From the NCBI RefSeq assembly GCF_030433645.1, contig NZ_JAROCG010000001.1, forward strand, positions 2,046,001-2,110,000: DNA of 64,000 bases, given 5' to 3'. The translations under genes and the position numbers were made by a program. Source of the stretch: Arthrobacter burdickii (GTDB lineage Bacteria; Actinomycetota; Actinomycetes; Actinomycetales; Micrococcaceae). This document shows, piece after piece, positions 1-10,081 of this stretch. Below the pieces are notes generated by a model. That model worked only from the letters and a program-made list of their open reading frames with translations. It was not told the origin of the DNA and made no database searches. Position 1 is the first letter of the stretch. Each line of letters opens with the position of its first letter.

Positions 1-14
1 AGGCCCGAGGGCCT
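1..14. terminator. Hairpin at left edge, possibly the SBP gene terminator
   Basis: AGGCC-CGAG-GGCCT can form a 5-bp stem with a 4-nt loop. It lies about 30 nt downstream of the minus-strand peptide-binding protein gene. The window edge cuts off any U-tract and any extra stem, so terminator function is only inferred. Confidence 0.35.
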
Positions 15-46
15 GCCCGTCCTCATGCGTTCTCCGGATGATGCAA

Positions 47-1831
47 TCAGGCCTGCTTCGTCCAGCTGTAGGCATTCCAGGTGATGCCGGTCTGCGTCGG
101 GTTGAGTTCCACGCCCTCGAGCTTCGAGGAGTAGCCCGCGATGTTCGGGTTGGCGTAGAGGACCACGTTGTACTGCGTCTCGGCGAGGCGCTGCTCGAGG
201 TCGGTCTTCAGCGGGACGACCGCCTCGGAGTCGGTGCTCGTGACGATCTCGTCCCAGAGGCGGTCCACCTCGGGGTCGCTGTAGCCACCGAAGTTCTGCT
301 CACCGCCGGTGATGTAGATGGACTGGCCCGAGGCTACGAGGCCGGAGCCTGCCCAGCCGAAGACGACAGCGTCCCAGGCACCGGGCTGCGAGAGCTTGGC
401 GCTCCACTCGGCCTCGGGCTGCGGGACGATCTCGAAGCCCGCCTTGTCGCAGGAGTCCTTGATCAGGGCGACCATGTCGGCGCGCAACTGGCTCGTGGAG
501 GCGAACATCAGGCTGACCTTGACGGGCTCGGTCTTGCCGGCCTCGGCGAGGAGCGCCTTGGCACCCTCGATGTCGGCGGTCCCGTCGCCCTCTGCGGCGG
601 GTGCGCCCTCGAGGACCGTCTCGTAGTCGGACTGCGCCGGCTGGTACTCGTGCAGGTTCATGACCGAACCCTCGGGATCGATGGGGGTCACGAACTTGTC
701 GACCATGTCGGCCCTCGGCACGCACTTCCCGAAGGCCTGGCGCACCTTGAGGTCCTCGAAGACGGCACCGGGACGCTGGTCGAGGTCCACATGCGAGAAG
801 GTCAGCGACTGCCCGGTGTCCACCGTGACGGTCTCGCCGATCTGCTCGAGGGCCGCCTTCGTGTCGACGGTCGGGCTGGACGGCTCGATGACGTCGACGT
901 CGCCGTTCTGCAGTGCCTGGACTGCTTCCTCGTCGACGATGGTCTTGAAGACGATCGAGTCCGTCTTGCCGGCACGCTCCTCGCCCCAGTACTTGTCGTT
1001 CTTGACGAGCGTCAGGGTGCCGTCGGTGGCGTTGTCCAGCTTGTACGGGCCGGAGGAGGGGAGGATCGCCGTGTCGGGAAGGGTCGGCAGGTCGGCCTCG
1101 TAGTTCCAGCCGCTGTTCCAGAACTCGGCGACCGGACCAAGGGCCGCACTGTCGTCGTTCTGGATGGCTTCGACGAGTTCGGCGCCGTCGCCCTCGGCGG
1201 ACATCCCGGCCTGCTCGGCAGCGATGTGGGCAGGCATGAAGACGCCGGTGGTGAACAGGGCTTCCCAGTCGGCGTAGGGCTCGGTGAAGACGGCCTCGAA
1301 CTCCTTGGCGCCGGGCTCACCCTCGATCTTCTCCATGGAGGCGAACCCGTTGGTCGAGGCCGCCTGGAAGAGATCGGCCTCGGCGCCCGTCTCGGGATCC
1401 TTCTCACCGCTCGGGTGCGTGCCGGACAGGGCCGCCCAGCTCAGCAGGACGTCGTCGTAGTCGATCGGCGTGCCGTCGGACCAGACAGCATCCTCGTTGA
1501 TGGTGTACTTGATCGTCAGCGGGTCGTCGCTGGTCTTCTCGTAGGTGCCGAACTCCTCGTTGGGCTCCAGGTTGCCGTTGGCGGCGAAGGCAGCGAAACC
1601 GCTCGAGGTCAGGTTGTCCACGTAGGTGTTGTAGACCGCATTGGTGCTGGCGGTGTTGCCGTTGTAGCCGGTGGGCGCCTGGCTGATCGCGATATTGATC
1701 GTCGGGGCGATGTTCTCCGTCGCACCCTGGGATGCCGGTGTCTCGGCCGTACCGCCCGCCGATCCGCAGGCGCTCAGCATGAGCGTTCCGATGGACAGTG
1801 CGGCGAGCGTCATAGTGCGCTTATTACGCAT
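47..1831 (-). CDS. ABC transporter substrate-binding lipoprotein, peptide/opine family 5
   Basis: A 594-aa extracellular solute-binding protein (SBP_bac_5 family), the ligand-capturing part of an oligopeptide/nickel-type ABC importer. The chosen ATG gives a lipoprotein signal (MRNKRTMTLAALSIGTLMLS, then A-C) with lipobox LSAC. AAGGA sits 8 nt upstream. Longer in-frame starts would bury the signal peptide. The mature protein shows family features such as YTINEDAVWSDG near the N-terminus and GPYKL plus LVKNDKYWG in the middle. It is expected to be diacylated and membrane-anchored outside the cell. No permease or ATPase gene lies within the window, so it is either the last gene of an operon continuing to the left or an orphan binding protein. 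The exact ligand cannot be read from the sequence. Confidence 0.93.
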   Translation of the reverse strand: MRNKRTMTLAALSIGTLMLSACGSAGGTAETPASQGATENIAPTINIAISQAPTGYNGNTASTNAVYNTYVDNLTSSGFAAFAANGNLEPNEEFGTYEKTSDDPLTIKYTINEDAVWSDGTPIDYDDVLLSWAALSGTHPSGEKDPETGAEADLFQAASTNGFASMEKIEGEPGAKEFEAVFTEPYADWEALFTTGVFMPAHIAAEQAGMSAEGDGAELVEAIQNDDSAALGPVAEFWNSGWNYEADLPTLPDTAILPSSGPYKLDNATDGTLTLVKNDKYWGEERAGKTDSIVFKTIVDEEAVQALQNGDVDVIEPSSPTVDTKAALEQIGETVTVDTGQSLTFSHVDLDQRPGAVFEDLKVRQAFGKCVPRADMVDKFVTPIDPEGSVMNLHEYQPAQSDYETVLEGAPAAEGDGTADIEGAKALLAEAGKTEPVKVSLMFASTSQLRADMVALIKDSCDKAGFEIVPQPEAEWSAKLSQPGAWDAVVFGWAGSGLVASGQSIYITGGEQNFGGYSDPEVDRLWDEIVTSTDSEAVVPLKTDLEQRLAETQYNVVLYANPNIAGYSSKLEGVELNPTQTGITWNAYSWTKQA

Positions 1832-1917
1832 TCGATAGTCCTTACTGTGCTTGGCGCGAGGAACGCAGGAAGGTCCTCCGCGGCGGATTGCGGCAGTGAC
1901 GGCAATCACACTCGGAC

Positions 1918-1923
1918 AGCATA
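1918..1923 (-). promoter_or_regulatory. Candidate -10 of the SBP gene
   Basis: Reading the minus strand, TATGCT lies about 85 nt upstream of the lipoprotein start. No convincing -35 is visible. It matches the TANNNT form seen at other starts in this window. Confidence 0.4.
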
Positions 1924-2010
1924 GCGGCAGATCGTTGCCTTCGGACACTCAGTGAGCCAGTGATAACCCAACCGTTACCGGAGGGAAACATGGGGCACCC
2001 GAGCACGAGA

Positions 2011-2040
2011 AAGCCCCCGGGATGCGAATCCCGGGGGCTT
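2011..2040 (-). terminator. Strong hairpin terminator after the SGNH-like gene
   Basis: A perfect 13-bp inverted repeat (AAGCCCCCGGGAT, loop GCGA, ATCCCGGGGGCTT). It starts 14 nt beyond the stop of the minus-strand gene and, read on that strand, is followed by a short T-rich stretch (CTTTCTC). It could also stop transcription from the other direction. Confidence 0.8.
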
Positions 2041-2054
2041 CCTGCAGCGTGCCG

Positions 2055-2654
2055 CTACTCAGGAGCGGGCACGTCGAGCCACTGGAACCAGCCGCGGTGC
2101 AGGACGAGCCAGGCGATGAGGCCGTACCCGGCCTGGCCCGGCGTCCCGCCGTTCGCGGCGAGATCGTGGCGCCACTGCTCGTGCGCCAGCAGGGGTGTGA
2201 ACGTGTCGACGAAGACGTGCTTGCGGCGCGTGGTCACGTCGCCGAACGCCGCGGACAGGTCGGCGAGGCGGCGGTTGCGTTCGGCATCGAGGCCCGGCGG
2301 GGGACCGACGACGAGGACCTTGATGCTCATCTGTGCCGCGCCGTCGAGGATGTTGGCGAGGTTGAGCCTGCTCCTCGCGGTCGACAGCTCGAGGTCGAGG
2401 TCGCGGTCCGAGAGGCCGATGACGAGGCGGTTCTCGAACCCGTCGCCGAAGCGGCGTCCGGCCTCCTGCAGCCAGCGGTTCGCCAGGGACTCCGTCCCCT
2501 CGCCGGGAGCCGCGAGGCTGTAGGCCTCGACGAAGGCGTTGTCCGGCCGGGTCCGGGCCATCACGCGTCCGATCCAGCCCAGTGCCCGCGGATCACCGAG
2601 CCCCGCGAGGAGTTCGTCGCCCACTGCTGCTAGCCGGATTCTGCGTTGTTCCAC
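2055..2654 (-). CDS. Degenerate GDSL/SGNH hydrolase-like protein
   Basis: A 199-aa protein with the overall layout of the SGNH hydrolase (GDSL esterase) fold: VGDELLAG at block I (residues ~11-18), a Gly in block II (SLAAPGEG), IGLSD at block III and NGGTPGQAGY where block V (DxxHP...GY) is expected. All three triad positions appear changed: nucleophile Ser to Glu (GDS to GDE), Asp to Asn and His to Thr. The fold is therefore recognisable, but hydrolase activity is doubtful. The GTG start was chosen because GAGGGA precedes it by a few bases and the conserved block I follows directly. It lies downstream of kgd on the same strand, with a hairpin between. No signal peptide is seen, so it is probably cytosolic. 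Function unknown. Confidence 0.75.
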   Translation of the reverse strand: MEQRRIRLAAVGDELLAGLGDPRALGWIGRVMARTRPDNAFVEAYSLAAPGEGTESLANRWLQEAGRRFGDGFENRLVIGLSDRDLDLELSTARSRLNLANILDGAAQMSIKVLVVGPPPGLDAERNRRLADLSAAFGDVTTRRKHVFVDTFTPLLAHEQWRHDLAANGGTPGQAGYGLIAWLVLHRGWFQWLDVPAPE

Positions 2655-2726
2655 TGGTCCCTCGGTGTACTGGTCGTCGGATGGTGCCGGGCTGCCGGAG
2701 AACCCGCGCACGCCCTTAAAGACATC

Positions 2727-2749
2727 GGGTGGGGCCTGAAGCCCCACCC
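2727..2749 (-). terminator. Hairpin after kgd
   Basis: GGGTGGGGC, loop CTGAA, GCCCCACCC: a perfect 9-bp stem starting about 18 nt after the kgd stop. On the minus strand it is followed by GATGTCTTTAAG, a weak U-tract. It separates kgd from the SGNH-like gene. Confidence 0.6.
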
Positions 2750-2766
2750 AACATCATACTGATGGC

Positions 2767-5700
2767 CTACTGTTGCCGGCCGAACGCCCTCTTGATGAGG
2801 AGTTCCTGCTCCACCGCGTGGCTCTTCGCCGATCCCGTGGCGGTCGACGCGGACGCCGGACGCGAGGCCAGGCGCACGCGCCGGTCGAGCTCCTGGGGGA
2901 GGTTGAGCCCGATGAAGGGCCACGGTCCCTGGTTCGCTGGCTCGTCCTGCGCCCACACGATCTCCGCGTTGGGGTAGGTGGCAAGGGCGGCCTTGATCTC
3001 GTCCAGCGGGAGCGGGTACAGCTGCTCCACGCGGACGATGGCCGTCTTGCCGTCGTCGAGCTTCTGCCGGGAGGACAGCAGGTCGTAGTAGAGCCGTCCG
3101 GACACCAGGATGACGCGTTCGACGTCGTTCCCCGGCGTCCCGAGCGTGTCGGGGATGACGGGCTGGAAGGTGCCCTGCGTGAACTCCTCCACCGGACTTG
3201 CCGCTGCCTTCAGGCGCAGCAGCTGCTTGGGGGTGAAGATCACGAGCGGCTTCCGCGGGCGGCGGTAGGCGTGCTGACGCAGCAGGTGGAAGTGCGAGGC
3301 GGCACTGCTCGGGTTCGCGACCACCATGTTCTCCTCGGCACACATCTGCAGGAAGCGCTCGATGCGTGCAGAGGAGTGGTCGGGGCCCTGGCCCTCGTAG
3401 CCGTGGGGCAGCATCAGGACGAGCGAGGAACGCTGTCCCCACTTCTGCTCGGCGGAGCTGATGAACTCGTCGATGATGGTCTGCGCGCCGTTGACGAAGT
3501 CGCCGAACTGCGCCTCCCAGATCACGAGCGCGTCAGGCCGCTCCACGGAGTAGCCGTACTCGAAGCCCATGGCCGCGTACTCGCTCAGCGAGGAGTCGTA
3601 GACCCAGAACTTGGCCTGGTCCTTGCTGAGGTCGTCCAGGGGCAGCCATTCGTGGCCGGTCGCCCGGTCGTGGAACACCGCGTGCCGCTGCACGAAGGTG
3701 CCACGGCGCGAGTCCTGGCCGGCGAGCCGCACGGGCACGCCCTCCATGAGCAGCGACCCGAAGGCCGCAACCTCGCCGAAGCCCCAGTCGATGCCGCCCT
3801 CACGGGACATTTGCTCACGCTTCTCGAGCAGTGCCTTGAGCTTCGGGTGGACCGTGAAGCCCTCGGGGATCGCGATGTGCGCCGCGCCGATGTGCGCCAG
3901 CGTCTCTGCGCTGATCGCCGTCGGCTGCGCGGCGGACTCGCCGCCGTCCGAGGACTGCTGCGCGTAGGGCCGCTCGAGGTTCGAGACCGCCTTCGGGTCC
4001 TTGGTGACGACCGGGATCGGCGACGTCTGGGCCGCGTGGGTCTCGGCGAAGACGCGCTCGAGGCGCTCCTGGTAGTCGCGCAGGGCCTGCTCCGCCTCTT
4101 CCTGCGTGATGTCGCCGCGGCCGATCAGGGCCTCGGTGTACAGCTTGCGGACCGAGCGCTTCGCCTCGATCAGGTTGTACATCATGGGCTGCGTCATCGA
4201 GGGGTCATCGCCCTCGTTGTGGCCCCGACGGCGGTAGCAGACCATGTCGATGACGACGTCCTTGTTGAACCGCTGGCGGAACTGGTAGGCCAGCTGGGCC
4301 ACGCGGACCACGGCCTCCGGATCGTCGCCGTTCACGTGGAACACGGGAGCCTGGACCATCTTCGCGACATCCGTGGAGTACACCGAGGAACGCGACGACG
4401 TCGGGCTCGTGGTGAAGCCGACCTGGTTGTTCACGATCACGTGGATGGTGCCGCCGGTGCGGTAGCCACGGAGCTGCGACAGGTTGAGGGTCTCCGCCAC
4501 GACGCCCTGGCCCGCGAAGGCCGCATCACCGTGGATGAGGATCGGCAGCACGGGGAAGCTGTCGTGCTGGTCGAGGAGGTCCTGCTTCGCCCGGACGATG
4601 CCCTCGAGCACGGGGTCGACGGCCTCGAGGTGTGACGGGTTCGCGGCGAGGTAGACCTTGGTCTCGTTGCCGGCGTCGGAGGTGAACGTCCCCTCGGTGC
4701 CGAGGTGGTACTTCACGTCGCCCGAGCCCTGCACGGAGCGCGGGTCCTGCGTGCCCTCGAATTCGCGGAAGACCTGGGCGTACGTCTTGCCGGCGATGTT
4801 GGTGAGCACGTTCAGGCGGCCGCGGTGCGCCATGCCGATGGCGACCTCGTCGAGGCCGTCGTCGGCCGCACCGGAGAGCACGGCGTCGAGCAGCGGGATC
4901 AGGGATTCGCCGCCCTCGAGGGAGAAGCGCTTCTGGCCGACGAACTTCGTCTGCAGGAACGTCTCGAAGGCCTCGGCGGAGTTCAGCTTGTGCAGGATGC
5001 GCAGCTGCTCCTCGCGGCTCGGCTTGGAGTAGGGGTGCTCCAGCTCGTCCTGGAACCACTGCCGCTCGGCGGGGTCCTGCAGGTGCATGTACTCGATGCC
5101 GGTGGTGCGGCAGTAGGCGTCGCGCAGGACGCCGAGCATGTCCCGGAACTTGAGCATCGGCTGTCCGCCGAAGCCGCCCGTGGGCCATTCGCGGTCGAGG
5201 TCCCACAGCGTGAGGCCGTGGGTGCGGATGTCGAGGTCGGCGTGCTTGCGCTGGACGTACTCGAGCGGGTTGGTGTCCGCCATCAGGTGGCCGCGCACGC
5301 GGTACGCGTGGATGAGCTGCTGGATCCGGGCGACCTTGTTGATCTGGTCCACCGGGTCGACCTGGATGTCGGCGCTCCAGCGCACGGGCTCGTAGGGGAT
5401 GCGCAGCGACTCGAAGATCTCGTCGTAGAAGCCCTGCTCACCCAGCAGCAGCTGGTGGATGATCCGCAGGAACTCACCGCTGCCCGCGCCCTGGATGACG
5501 CGGTGGTCGTACGTCGAGGTCAGCGTGATGGTCTTGCTGATCGCGTGCTTCGCGAGCGTCTTCTCGCTGGAGCCCTGGAACTCGGCCGGGTACTCGAGGG
5601 CGCCCGCCCCGATGATGCAGGCCTGGCCCTTGGAGAGGCGCGGGACCGAGTGGACGGTACCGATGCCGCCGGGGTTGGTCAGGGACACCGTGGTGCCGGC

Positions 5701-6633
5701 GTAGTCGTCGGCGCCGAGCTTGCCGGCGCGCGCCTTCTTCACGAGGTCCTCGTAGGCGTGCCAGAACTCCGAGAAGTTCATGGTCTCGGCCTTCTTGATG
5801 TTCGGCACCACGAGCGAGCGCGTCCCGTCGGGCTTCGGCATGTCGATCGCGAGGCCGAAGTTCACGTGGGCGGGCTGCACTGCCGAGGGCTTGCCGTCGA
5901 TGACGTCGTAGTAGACGTTCTGCGACGGGAACTGGGCGAGAGCCCGGATGATCGCGTAGCCGATGAGGTGCGTGAAGGAGACCTTACCGCCGCGGGCGCG
6001 GGCCAGGTTGCTGTTGATGACCACGCGGTTGTCGATCAGCAGCTTGGCTGGGATGGCCCGGACGCTCGTCGCGGTGGGGACGCTCAGGCTGGCTTCCATG
6101 TTGGTGGAGATCGCCTTGGCGGGCCCGCGGAGCACGCTGACCTTGTTCTCTTCCATCTCGGCATTGCGGTCCGAGGCGGGAAGCTGTGCCGGGATGGGCT
6201 GGGCGGCGGGCTTGTCCTCCCGGGAGGTCTCCGGCTTCTTCGCCGGTTCGTTCGCCACGGGGGGCTTGCCGCTCTGCTGGGTGCTCGCGGGGCTCTCACC
6301 GGAGGCCTTCGGCGCGGCAGCCTCGGTCCTCACGACCGGCAGTTCCTTCGTCGGGGGATGCGCGGGGGCAGCCGGTGCGGGCGGGGTGCCACCATTCGAC
6401 GACGGGGCCGCGGGACGCGTGGCCGTCGGTGCCAGTGCGGGGTTGGCGGGTTCGTCCGCTGCAGTGCGGTCGTTCCCTGCTGCTGTATCTTCTGCGTCGA
6501 ACGAATCGAACAGGTCCCACCACTTCTTGTCGACCGAGTGGCGGTCTTTCTGGAACTGTTCGTAGAGTTCATCAACAAGCCACTCGTTCCCGCCGAACTC
6601 TTCAGGTAGACGGTGGCTGGTTTGTTCTGGCAC
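2767..6633 (-). CDS. kgd: Multifunctional 2-oxoglutarate decarboxylase/dehydrogenase E1 with fused E2 domain
   Basis: A 1288-aa Kgd/OdhA-type enzyme that feeds 2-oxoglutarate into the TCA cycle as succinyl-CoA or succinic semialdehyde, depending on partners. Order: a short E1-type N-terminus (EEFGGNEWLVDELYEQF), a Pro/Ala-rich linker to about residue 165, an E2-like acyltransferase domain with DHRVIQGAGSGEF (His377), then the thiamine-diphosphate E1 region with HGDAAFAGQGVV (~residue 700) and GHNEGDDPSMTQP (~805). This fusion is characteristic of Actinobacteria. There is no lipoyl domain, as usual for the family, so lipoyl groups must come from another E2. The GTG start matches the conserved N-terminus; GAAGAGG precedes it by about 10 nt. 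It is a single gene with its own promoter and terminator. Confidence 0.97.
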   Translation of the reverse strand: MPEQTSHRLPEEFGGNEWLVDELYEQFQKDRHSVDKKWWDLFDSFDAEDTAAGNDRTAADEPANPALAPTATRPAAPSSNGGTPPAPAAPAHPPTKELPVVRTEAAAPKASGESPASTQQSGKPPVANEPAKKPETSREDKPAAQPIPAQLPASDRNAEMEENKVSVLRGPAKAISTNMEASLSVPTATSVRAIPAKLLIDNRVVINSNLARARGGKVSFTHLIGYAIIRALAQFPSQNVYYDVIDGKPSAVQPAHVNFGLAIDMPKPDGTRSLVVPNIKKAETMNFSEFWHAYEDLVKKARAGKLGADDYAGTTVSLTNPGGIGTVHSVPRLSKGQACIIGAGALEYPAEFQGSSEKTLAKHAISKTITLTSTYDHRVIQGAGSGEFLRIIHQLLLGEQGFYDEIFESLRIPYEPVRWSADIQVDPVDQINKVARIQQLIHAYRVRGHLMADTNPLEYVQRKHADLDIRTHGLTLWDLDREWPTGGFGGQPMLKFRDMLGVLRDAYCRTTGIEYMHLQDPAERQWFQDELEHPYSKPSREEQLRILHKLNSAEAFETFLQTKFVGQKRFSLEGGESLIPLLDAVLSGAADDGLDEVAIGMAHRGRLNVLTNIAGKTYAQVFREFEGTQDPRSVQGSGDVKYHLGTEGTFTSDAGNETKVYLAANPSHLEAVDPVLEGIVRAKQDLLDQHDSFPVLPILIHGDAAFAGQGVVAETLNLSQLRGYRTGGTIHVIVNNQVGFTTSPTSSRSSVYSTDVAKMVQAPVFHVNGDDPEAVVRVAQLAYQFRQRFNKDVVIDMVCYRRRGHNEGDDPSMTQPMMYNLIEAKRSVRKLYTEALIGRGDITQEEAEQALRDYQERLERVFAETHAAQTSPIPVVTKDPKAVSNLERPYAQQSSDGGESAAQPTAISAETLAHIGAAHIAIPEGFTVHPKLKALLEKREQMSREGGIDWGFGEVAAFGSLLMEGVPVRLAGQDSRRGTFVQRHAVFHDRATGHEWLPLDDLSKDQAKFWVYDSSLSEYAAMGFEYGYSVERPDALVIWEAQFGDFVNGAQTIIDEFISSAEQKWGQRSSLVLMLPHGYEGQGPDHSSARIERFLQMCAEENMVVANPSSAASHFHLLRQHAYRRPRKPLVIFTPKQLLRLKAAASPVEEFTQGTFQPVIPDTLGTPGNDVERVILVSGRLYYDLLSSRQKLDDGKTAIVRVEQLYPLPLDEIKAALATYPNAEIVWAQDEPANQGPWPFIGLNLPQELDRRVRLASRPASASTATGSAKSHAVEQELLIKRAFGRQQ

Positions 6634-6655
6634 TTGGTATACGCCTCTTCCGTAA

Positions 6656-8350
<1,695 letters not shown>

Positions 8351-8414
8351 CGCCCGGCTGTCCGCGATCGGCGTACAGCTCGGGAATTCGTGTGGCGGGC
8401 GGCGCCCGAGCCGG

Positions 8415-8420
8415 TAAACT
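8415..8420 (+). promoter_or_regulatory. Candidate -10 for the CorC-like operon
   Basis: TAAACT lies 9 nt upstream of a possible small ORF (ATG 8430) and about 210 nt upstream of the first membrane-protein gene. It is the only TANNNT-like element I found in this intergenic region. Confidence 0.45.
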
Positions 8421-8429
8421 GGCCTTCTT

Positions 8430-8627
8430 ATGGACAGTCCTTCTAGGGGCCGGCTCGACGCCGGCATACCCTCCTCTCTTGCCCATCCGCTGCCCGAGCC
8501 CACTGCGGGACGCCCGGCCGACGCCGGTCCCGACCAGGGCGCAGCGCCCCTCCAGTCCGACGCCGCGGACCCCCTCAGACGCGGGCCGCTGCGTTCCCGA
8601 CCCGGTGTGACCGAGGAGGGGATGTAG
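8430..8627 (+). CDS. Possible 65-aa leader ORF upstream of the CorC-like genes
   Basis: A short frame, rich in Pro, Arg and Ala, that starts 9 nt after a -10-like TAAACT, so its message would be nearly leaderless. It stops 2 nt before the GTG of the next gene. No domain is recognisable, and its early codons have weaker third-position GC than real genes here. The position would suit a translationally coupled leader peptide, but the frame may be chance in GC-rich DNA. Confidence 0.3.
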   Translation: MDSPSRGRLDAGIPSSLAHPLPEPTAGRPADAGPDQGAAPLQSDAADPLRRGPLRSRPGVTEEGM

Positions 8628-8629
8628 CG

Positions 8630-10081
8630 GTGGAATGGATCTATCTGGCCGTCGGCCTCCTCCTCGTCCTCGGGACGGGGTTCTTCGTGGCCGTCGAGTT
8701 CGCGCTCGTCGCGCTCGACCAGACCTATGTGCAGCGCGCCGTCGACGACGGCGACACGAAGGCCGAGCCGCTGCTGCGGTGCCTGAAGTCGCTGTCCACG
8801 CAGCTCTCGAGCTGTCAGCTGGGTATCACGCTCACCACGCTGCTCACGGGCTACGTGATGGAACCGTCCGTCGGGCGGCTCCTCGAAACGCCCCTGGGCG
8901 CGCTCGGCCTGTCGGAGGCGCTGGTGGCCTCGACGTCCCTCATCATCGCGATGGTCCTGGCGACACTGCTGTCGATGCTCCTCGGCGAACTCGTGCCCAA
9001 GAACCTCTCCATCTCGCTGCCCTTCCGGGTCGGCAAGGCGCTGGCCCGCCCGCAGCTGGTGTTCACGGCCGTCTTCAAGCCGGCCATCATCGTGCTCAAC
9101 GGTTTCTCGAACCGCATCCTCAACGTCTTCGGACTCGAGGCCAAGGAGGAGATCTCGGGCGCGAGGACGCCGTCGGAGCTCTCGTCCCTCGTGCGCCGGT
9201 CCGCCGAGATGGGCACGCTCGACCAGGGCACGGCCACCTTCCTCGCACGGACGTTCAGCTTCTCGGAGCGGACGGCCGCCGACGTCATGACGCCGCGTAT
9301 CCGCATGGAGGTCATCGACTCCGACCAGACCGTGGCCGACGTGGTCGAGGCCGCACGGCGCACCGGCTACTCGCGGTTCCCGCTCATCGGGGACTCCGCC
9401 GACGACATCCGTGGAGTGGTCCACGTCAAGAAGGCCGTCGCGGTTCCCCGCCACAAGCGTGCGGAGCTGCCCGCCGGCACCATCATGACCGAGGTCCTGC
9501 GCGTCCCGGAGACCGTGCACCTCGACTCACTCCTCCGCGAGCTCCGCGAGGCGAACCTCCAGCTCGCCGTCGTGCTCGACGAATACGGTGGCACCGCCGG
9601 TGTCGCCACGCTCGAGGACCTGGTCGAGGAGATCGTCGGCGAGGTCAAGGACGAGCACGACAAGCTGAAGCCGGGCGTACTGCAGAGCGCCGCGGGAGAC
9701 TGGTTCTTCCCGGGGCTCATGCGTCCCGACGAGGTCACGGTGCAGATCCCTGGACTCGTGGTACCGGATGAAGCCGGCTACGAGACCGTCGCCGGGTTCA
9801 TCATGGCCGAACTCGGCCGGGTCGCGGCGCCGGGTGACCGGGTCGAGCTCCCGGCGGGCACCCTCTCGGTCGAGCGCATGGACGGGCGCCGCATCGACCG
9901 GGTCCAGTTCCGGCCCGCACCGAAACCTGTGGGGGACCATCACGTGGACAGCCCGGACGGGGTGGCCGCTGACAGCGCCGTCGTCCCCGAACACCAGTCG
10001 GTCGACCTGAGCGCCCGCACGCATGACGGGCCGCGGCCCGCCCTCGCCGGCAGTACTGCCGTACGGAAGGACGACCGATGA
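8630..10081 (+). CDS. CNNM/CorC-type membrane protein with CBS pair (hemolysin C family), first copy
   Basis: A 483-aa protein with a DUF21 transmembrane domain (about residues 1-200, several hydrophobic helices), a CBS pair (~215-335) and a C-terminal CorC_HlyC domain (~350-430), followed by a polar tail. Proteins of this architecture are linked to magnesium/cobalt transport or efflux; the old name hemolysin is misleading. Typical sequences include FFVAVEFALVALDQT at the start, GELVPKNLSISLP in the membrane part and AVVLDEYGGTAGVATLEDL before the CorC domain. GTG start, with GAGGAGGG 9 nt upstream. Its stop overlaps the next gene by 4 nt (ATGA), so the two paralogues are translationally coupled and may form a heteromeric unit. 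Confidence 0.93.
   Translation: MEWIYLAVGLLLVLGTGFFVAVEFALVALDQTYVQRAVDDGDTKAEPLLRCLKSLSTQLSSCQLGITLTTLLTGYVMEPSVGRLLETPLGALGLSEALVASTSLIIAMVLATLLSMLLGELVPKNLSISLPFRVGKALARPQLVFTAVFKPAIIVLNGFSNRILNVFGLEAKEEISGARTPSELSSLVRRSAEMGTLDQGTATFLARTFSFSERTAADVMTPRIRMEVIDSDQTVADVVEAARRTGYSRFPLIGDSADDIRGVVHVKKAVAVPRHKRAELPAGTIMTEVLRVPETVHLDSLLRELREANLQLAVVLDEYGGTAGVATLEDLVEEIVGEVKDEHDKLKPGVLQSAAGDWFFPGLMRPDEVTVQIPGLVVPDEAGYETVAGFIMAELGRVAAPGDRVELPAGTLSVERMDGRRIDRVQFRPAPKPVGDHHVDSPDGVAADSAVVPEHQSVDLSARTHDGPRPALAGSTAVRKDDR

Noticed and set aside
38-1924. 628-codon plus-strand open frame opposite the peptide-binding lipoprotein
   Set aside because: It mirrors a well-recognised gene, has no conserved domain and is the Val/Leu/Gly/Asp/Arg-rich shadow typical of GC-rich antisense frames.
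2773-6609. Two long plus-strand open frames (620 and 634 codons) opposite kgd
   Set aside because: Both are antisense shadows of the clearly conserved Kgd protein and show no motifs.
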